Shown here piece by piece: positions 7,414-10,159 of a stretch of DNA of 10,159 bases. Position numbers and translations under genes: made by a program. The stretch comes from CAG-390 sp964590755 (GTDB lineage Bacteria > Bacillota > Clostridia > Oscillospirales > CAG-272). The stretch spans positions 1-10,159 of the forward strand of contig CAZPYK010000058.1 in assembly GCA_964590755.1 (NCBI GenBank), given 5' to 3'. The notes under the pieces are model-generated. The model made no database searches and had not been told where the DNA came from. It worked only from the letters and a program-made list of their open reading frames with translations. Position 1 is the first letter of the stretch; every line of letters begins with the position of its first letter.

Positions 7414-8877
7414 TTATAATGTAATATATTTGAAAGGGAGCTCGGCGTATTCCGGATATTGCGGCATGATCACAAAGACGCTGAAGACAAACGCCGCCGC
7501 GATACCTGCGGCATATATATACCGCATAATGCTTCCCACTCTCCCGCGTGAGAGCCGCGGCGCACATCTGTCGAATACGGCGGGAAGCGTAAGCATAAGC
7601 GCACAAACGACCACCCATGCATACTCGCGATTGAATATCACCATATAGATCCTATAGGATTGATACGAGCCTATCGACGTAAGAGACGCGATATACTCCA
7701 TAAACTGATCGACCGAGCGCAGCTTCACCTGCACCCAAAAGGCAGACACCAGCACGAGCGTCATTCCGCGGCCTATACTGCGTGTCATCAGATTGCGCCG
7801 CATTGGCGAGGGACGCTCGGTGCCGTTACCGTATGCGCGCCCGCATGCCACCCAAAACATCAGCGGCAAAAAGGCGAGCAGCATCGGGAGCGACGCCTTG
7901 AACCACAGCGCACTCATCGCCGCCATCAGCATACCGACAATAAAATACACAACGCGCAGATCGCAACGTGAGCCTCGCTTTTTCACGCCGGCCCTTGCCG
8001 CTCTCTCTATCGGCTCGGCAAAATAATCCTCGATAAAGAAATAAAGACTGCCGAAAAATCTTTTCAGATATTCGGTGGGAGAGCAGGCAGCAAACGGATA
8101 GTAAAAATCGGGTTCAAGGCGAATGCCCATTATCCGCGCAATACCTCTGCCCATGTCCGAATACCCCGAAAAGGCAAAATAGACATTCGTCAGCATGAGC
8201 AGTACCAAAAACACACCCACCAGCAATTGAAGTGAATTGGCGGATGTCACAGCCGTGCTTATCTCGTCATACGCATCGGCAAGTATTGCCGAAATGCCTA
8301 TCCGCTTTATAAATCCGCGCGCGAAGAGCAGCAAGCCGTCTGCCATTCCCGTCATCGACGGCTTTATCTCATCCTCCGACGTCAAACGAACAAAATCCTT
8401 ATATTTGACGATCGGACCGGCGATCAATATCGGAAAGAAGCAGATATAAAGCGCGGCATCCGCAAAGCTTTTGGGAGGCTCGGCATCCGAGCGCGAGATA
8501 TCTATCAACATCGACACCGACAAAAGCAGATATATCGACGCTCCGAGCGGCAAGAATGTCACGTCGTACGCCTCAAGCCGTACCCCCAGATATCGCAAGA
8601 TCACCAGCATCAGCACATTTATTCCGACGCAAAAAAACAGCATCCTCTTTTTCGATCTCTTGCGGCTGATATAGACCGCATATGAAGCGCAGTAGGAAAA
8701 AGCCGCACTCACCGCCAAAAAAAGAATGCTCACCGGGGTCTTGATGTTTGCAAGCACATAAAAGGCTATACTCAAGATGAGGATAGCCTTGCGGCGGTGA
8801 CGTGTCGGCACAAGTGCCGACACAGCCGCCATTATCGGTAAAAAAATGAATATAAAAAGCGGTGATGTAAATTGCAT
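7414..8877 (-). CDS. MBOAT-family (AlgI/DltB-like) membrane protein lacking the catalytic histidine
   Basis: A 487-residue polytopic membrane protein of the usual length for AlgI-like MBOAT proteins, which pass an acyl group from a cytoplasmic donor to an extracellular acceptor. Family marks are the N-terminus MQFTSPLFIFIFLPI, FFPILIAGPIVKYKDF (147-162), YFAFSGYSDMGRGIARIMGIRL (233-254) and the following DFYYPF (257-262). The segment usually reading EFWRRWHISL is EYLKRFFGSL (269-278), which loses its His. The segment usually reading GLWHGA is ALWFKA (323-328), with Phe 326 at the catalytic His. The reading frame is intact. There is no Shine-Dalgarno sequence before the ATG at 8877, but the family-typical N-terminus fixes the start. 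It is cotranscribed with the AlgX-like gene 49 bases downstream, its usual type of partner. Family membership is clear. The cargo is unknown, and ordinary acyl transfer is doubtful. Confidence 0.9.
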   Translation of the reverse strand: MQFTSPLFIFIFLPIMAAVSALVPTRHRRKAILILSIAFYVLANIKTPVSILFLAVSAAFSYCASYAVYISRKRSKKRMLFFCVGINVLMLVILRYLGVRLEAYDVTFLPLGASIYLLLSVSMLIDISRSDAEPPKSFADAALYICFFPILIAGPIVKYKDFVRLTSEDEIKPSMTGMADGLLLFARGFIKRIGISAILADAYDEISTAVTSANSLQLLVGVFLVLLMLTNVYFAFSGYSDMGRGIARIMGIRLEPDFYYPFAACSPTEYLKRFFGSLYFFIEDYFAEPIERAARAGVKKRGSRCDLRVVYFIVGMLMAAMSALWFKASLPMLLAFLPLMFWVACGRAYGNGTERPSPMRRNLMTRSIGRGMTLVLVSAFWVQVKLRSVDQFMEYIASLTSIGSYQSYRIYMVIFNREYAWVVVCALMLTLPAVFDRCAPRLSRGRVGSIMRYIYAAGIAAAFVFSVFVIMPQYPEYAELPFKYITL

Positions 8878-8903
8878 TTTATAAATTACATTAATCTGCT
8901 TCG

Positions 8904-8931
8904 GACTTCAAATGCGCAAGCTTTTGAAGTC
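8904..8931. repeat. Intergenic hairpin ahead of the MBOAT gene
   Basis: GACTTCAAA (8904-8912) pairs perfectly with TTTGAAGTC (8923-8931). After a T/T mismatch two more G-C pairs close a GCAA tetraloop (8916-8919, plus strand). No T-run follows on either strand, so it does not look like a standard terminator. It fills most of the 83-base gap between the small membrane protein gene and the MBOAT gene and could act in transcript processing or partial termination, or bind a regulator. A poor promoter-like pair, TTGAAG and TAATTT with 17 bases between, can be read downstream of it on the minus strand. Confidence 0.5.
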
Positions 8932-8960
8932 AGTGTGAGGCAACCGAACTTTAAACGAAC

Positions 8961-9386
8961 CTAAATGATCACAAAAAATAAGATTCCGAGAAAGATAAGC
9001 AATTCGCCACAGCAAAACACCTCGAATACGCACGCACCCGTGTATATCCACGGCTCCACCGCCTTGCGGTGAAGAAGAAGGGCAAGCCCTACCAGCGCAC
9101 CCGCAAGCGCCAACGCCGCATTTGCGGAAAGCAGCGCGATGCCGCCGAGCAGCAGTCCGCCGATAATAAGCAATATGACCGCTCCGGCGTATGGATTGCA
9201 AGCATCGCCCGCGGCATCGTCATTCGGCATCGGGGCATCCGAGCCTCCGTCGGACGCTCCGATGCTGCCGACCACTGCCGCAACGATCGCTCCGCACACG
9301 GCGGTGAGAAAGAGCGACGCAACGGTAAAAAATATCAAAAATCCGAAGGCGACCTTATAGCGCGTCGGCGTGGACGATGCATTCAT
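8961..9386 (-). CDS. Small multi-pass membrane protein of unknown function
   Basis: I do not recognise a family. Counting from the ATG at 9386, the 141-residue product has a short N-terminus, a hydrophobic segment (about 12-42), an acidic polar loop rich in Asp, Gly and Pro (about 44-66, with Cys 63), two adjacent helices (about 67-86 and 88-105), a short RKAVEPW link and a final hydrophobic segment (about 114-141) with several Cys. The likely topology is four membrane helices. An in-frame TTG at 9392 overlaps the stop of the upstream isomerase gene. I prefer the ATG at 9386, two bases after that stop. No strong ribosome binding site precedes either, so translation may depend on coupling. It lies between the isomerase and MBOAT genes, suggesting one operon, but a link to the MBOAT pair is only inferred from position. 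Confidence 0.75.
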   Translation of the reverse strand: MNASSTPTRYKVAFGFLIFFTVASLFLTAVCGAIVAAVVGSIGASDGGSDAPMPNDDAAGDACNPYAGAVILLIIGGLLLGGIALLSANAALALAGALVGLALLLHRKAVEPWIYTGACVFEVFCCGELLIFLGILFFVII

Positions 9387-9388
9387 TC

Positions 9389-10159
9389 TCAAATGACTTC
9401 GGGGTCGACGATCAGTGCTTCAAGCATCGCCTTTGCGGCAAGTATATCGGCTACCTGCTGCTCGCCCGATATCTCGCGCTCGATGGTTATCGCACCGTCG
9501 TAGCCTATCGATTTCAGCTTGCCGATAAAGCGGGGATAATCCACAAGCCCCTCGCCCATCGGTCTTTCCTTGCCAAGATGTCTGCCGTCGGTCGGGTATT
9601 CGCCGTCCTTGCCGTGAACACCGCGAACATATTCGCCGAACACACCCAGCGCATCCACGGGGTTGCCCTTGCCGTACATCAGCAGATTAGCCGGATCGAG
9701 ATTTATACCGAGATTTCCGGTTCCCACATCCTCAATGGTACGACGAAGCGTCACCGGCGTTTCCTGTCCGGTCTCAAACAGAAAATACTGTCCGTGCGGA
9801 GCAAGCGCATTCCCTATGTACTTAAGCACCGCAACTATCTCGTTATACTCGGTGGTAGCGGGATTTTCCGGCAAAAAGCCGACATGCGTCACAACGTCTG
9901 TGACCTCCATACGTCGCGCTATCTCCGCCCCCTTGAGCAGCATGCGCAGTCTCTCGGCGCGATACTCGCGAGGAACCAGTCCCAGTGTCAGCGGGCCCTC
10001 GATAAAATTCCAATAGCGTATGCCGTCCCAGCCGCACCAAAAGGCGCTTATCTCAACGCCGTATTCGCGGCATGCCGCGGTGGCACGATCCGCCATTTCG
10101 GCAGTGAGAAATTTGCTGTTCCAGCATTTAAGCTGGCAGGTGGGAAGCCCCAGCTCCGC
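9389..10159 (-). CDS. Sugar phosphate isomerase/epimerase-like TIM barrel, N-terminus cut by the window edge
   Basis: The frame is open to the last base of the window, giving 256 visible residues. Family members are usually near 280, so only a short N-terminal piece should be missing. An internal ATG at 10096 is not the start, because the codons before it (ELGLPTCQLKCW...) read as normal protein of this fold. Xylose-isomerase-like TIM-barrel features, counted from the window edge, are a His in VTHVGF (92), Glu in FETGQE (129), Asp in NLDPAN (155), His in VHGKD (182) and Glu in TIERE (227/229). These match the divalent-metal and substrate ligands of the family. Near the C-terminus PMGEGLVDYPRFIGKLKSIGYDG is typical. 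It probably isomerises or epimerises a sugar or polyol in the cytoplasm; the substrate cannot be read from the sequence. It is first of the visible genes in this minus-strand group. Confidence 0.9.
   Translation of the reverse strand, partial: AELGLPTCQLKCWNSKFLTAEMADRATAACREYGVEISAFWCGWDGIRYWNFIEGPLTLGLVPREYRAERLRMLLKGAEIARRMEVTDVVTHVGFLPENPATTEYNEIVAVLKYIGNALAPHGQYFLFETGQETPVTLRRTIEDVGTGNLGINLDPANLLMYGKGNPVDALGVFGEYVRGVHGKDGEYPTDGRHLGKERPMGEGLVDYPRFIGKLKSIGYDGAITIEREISGEQQVADILAAKAMLEALIVDPEVI

Noticed and set aside
8908..9201. 97-codon minus-strand frame overlapping the small membrane protein gene
   Set aside because: Its product is Arg/Cys-rich and not domain-like, while the other frame gives clear membrane helices. 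It would also cross the hairpin region.
1..10159. tRNA or rRNA genes, CRISPR arrays, insertion sequences
   Set aside because: I saw no cloverleaf, no regularly spaced repeats, no transposase or integrase, and no terminal inverted repeats with target duplications.

Overview
The window looks like chromosomal DNA of a Bacillota bacterium of class Clostridia, probably an uncultured gut-type lineage such as Oscillospirales or a relative. This is inferred from the aspartokinase N-terminus (KFGGSSL...YVVPSAPGKR), the strong GGAGG ribosome binding sites and the gene content. There was no database search, so the placement is tentative. The genes are of moderately high GC. The first ~420 bases are visibly AT-rich. 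I found no rRNA, tRNA, CRISPR array or transposase.

Layout. Bases 1-456 hold no gene I can support. They do hold an excellent promoter (TTGACA-16 bp-TATAAT) for a plus-strand aspartokinase gene (457-1779), with inverted and direct repeats just upstream. Everything else is on the minus strand. The aspartokinase gene runs convergently into a three-gene cassette, read right to left: a MarR-family regulator (5969-5511) and two ABC half-transporters (5514-3757 and about 3764-1899). All three overlap by a few bases. The hairpin at 1853-1883 separates aspartokinase from this cassette. The two half-transporters carry complementary degenerate and intact ATP-site motifs, so they should form one asymmetric heterodimeric exporter, probably for drugs, peptides or another toxic compound sensed by the MarR protein.

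Upstream of that cassette, and ended by a rho-independent terminator (6003-6045), is a second minus-strand group. It consists of a sugar-phosphate isomerase/epimerase-like TIM barrel (cut by the right edge), a small unknown membrane protein, an MBOAT (AlgI/DltB-like) membrane protein and a membrane-anchored AlgX/AlgJ-like (SGNH/DHHW) protein. MBOAT plus AlgX/J-like pairs normally move acyl groups across the membrane onto extracellular polysaccharide.

The most interesting point is that both members of this pair keep the fold-defining motifs and full length but lack the catalytic residues. The MBOAT has Phe where the catalytic His of the LWHG motif should be, and also lacks the second conserved His (RWH). 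The AlgX-like protein has TENSLN in place of TDTHWN and no recognisable DSF nucleophile motif. Neither gene is broken. This suggests a matched pseudoenzyme pair with a new or non-catalytic role, and it is the best candidate here for an undescribed system.
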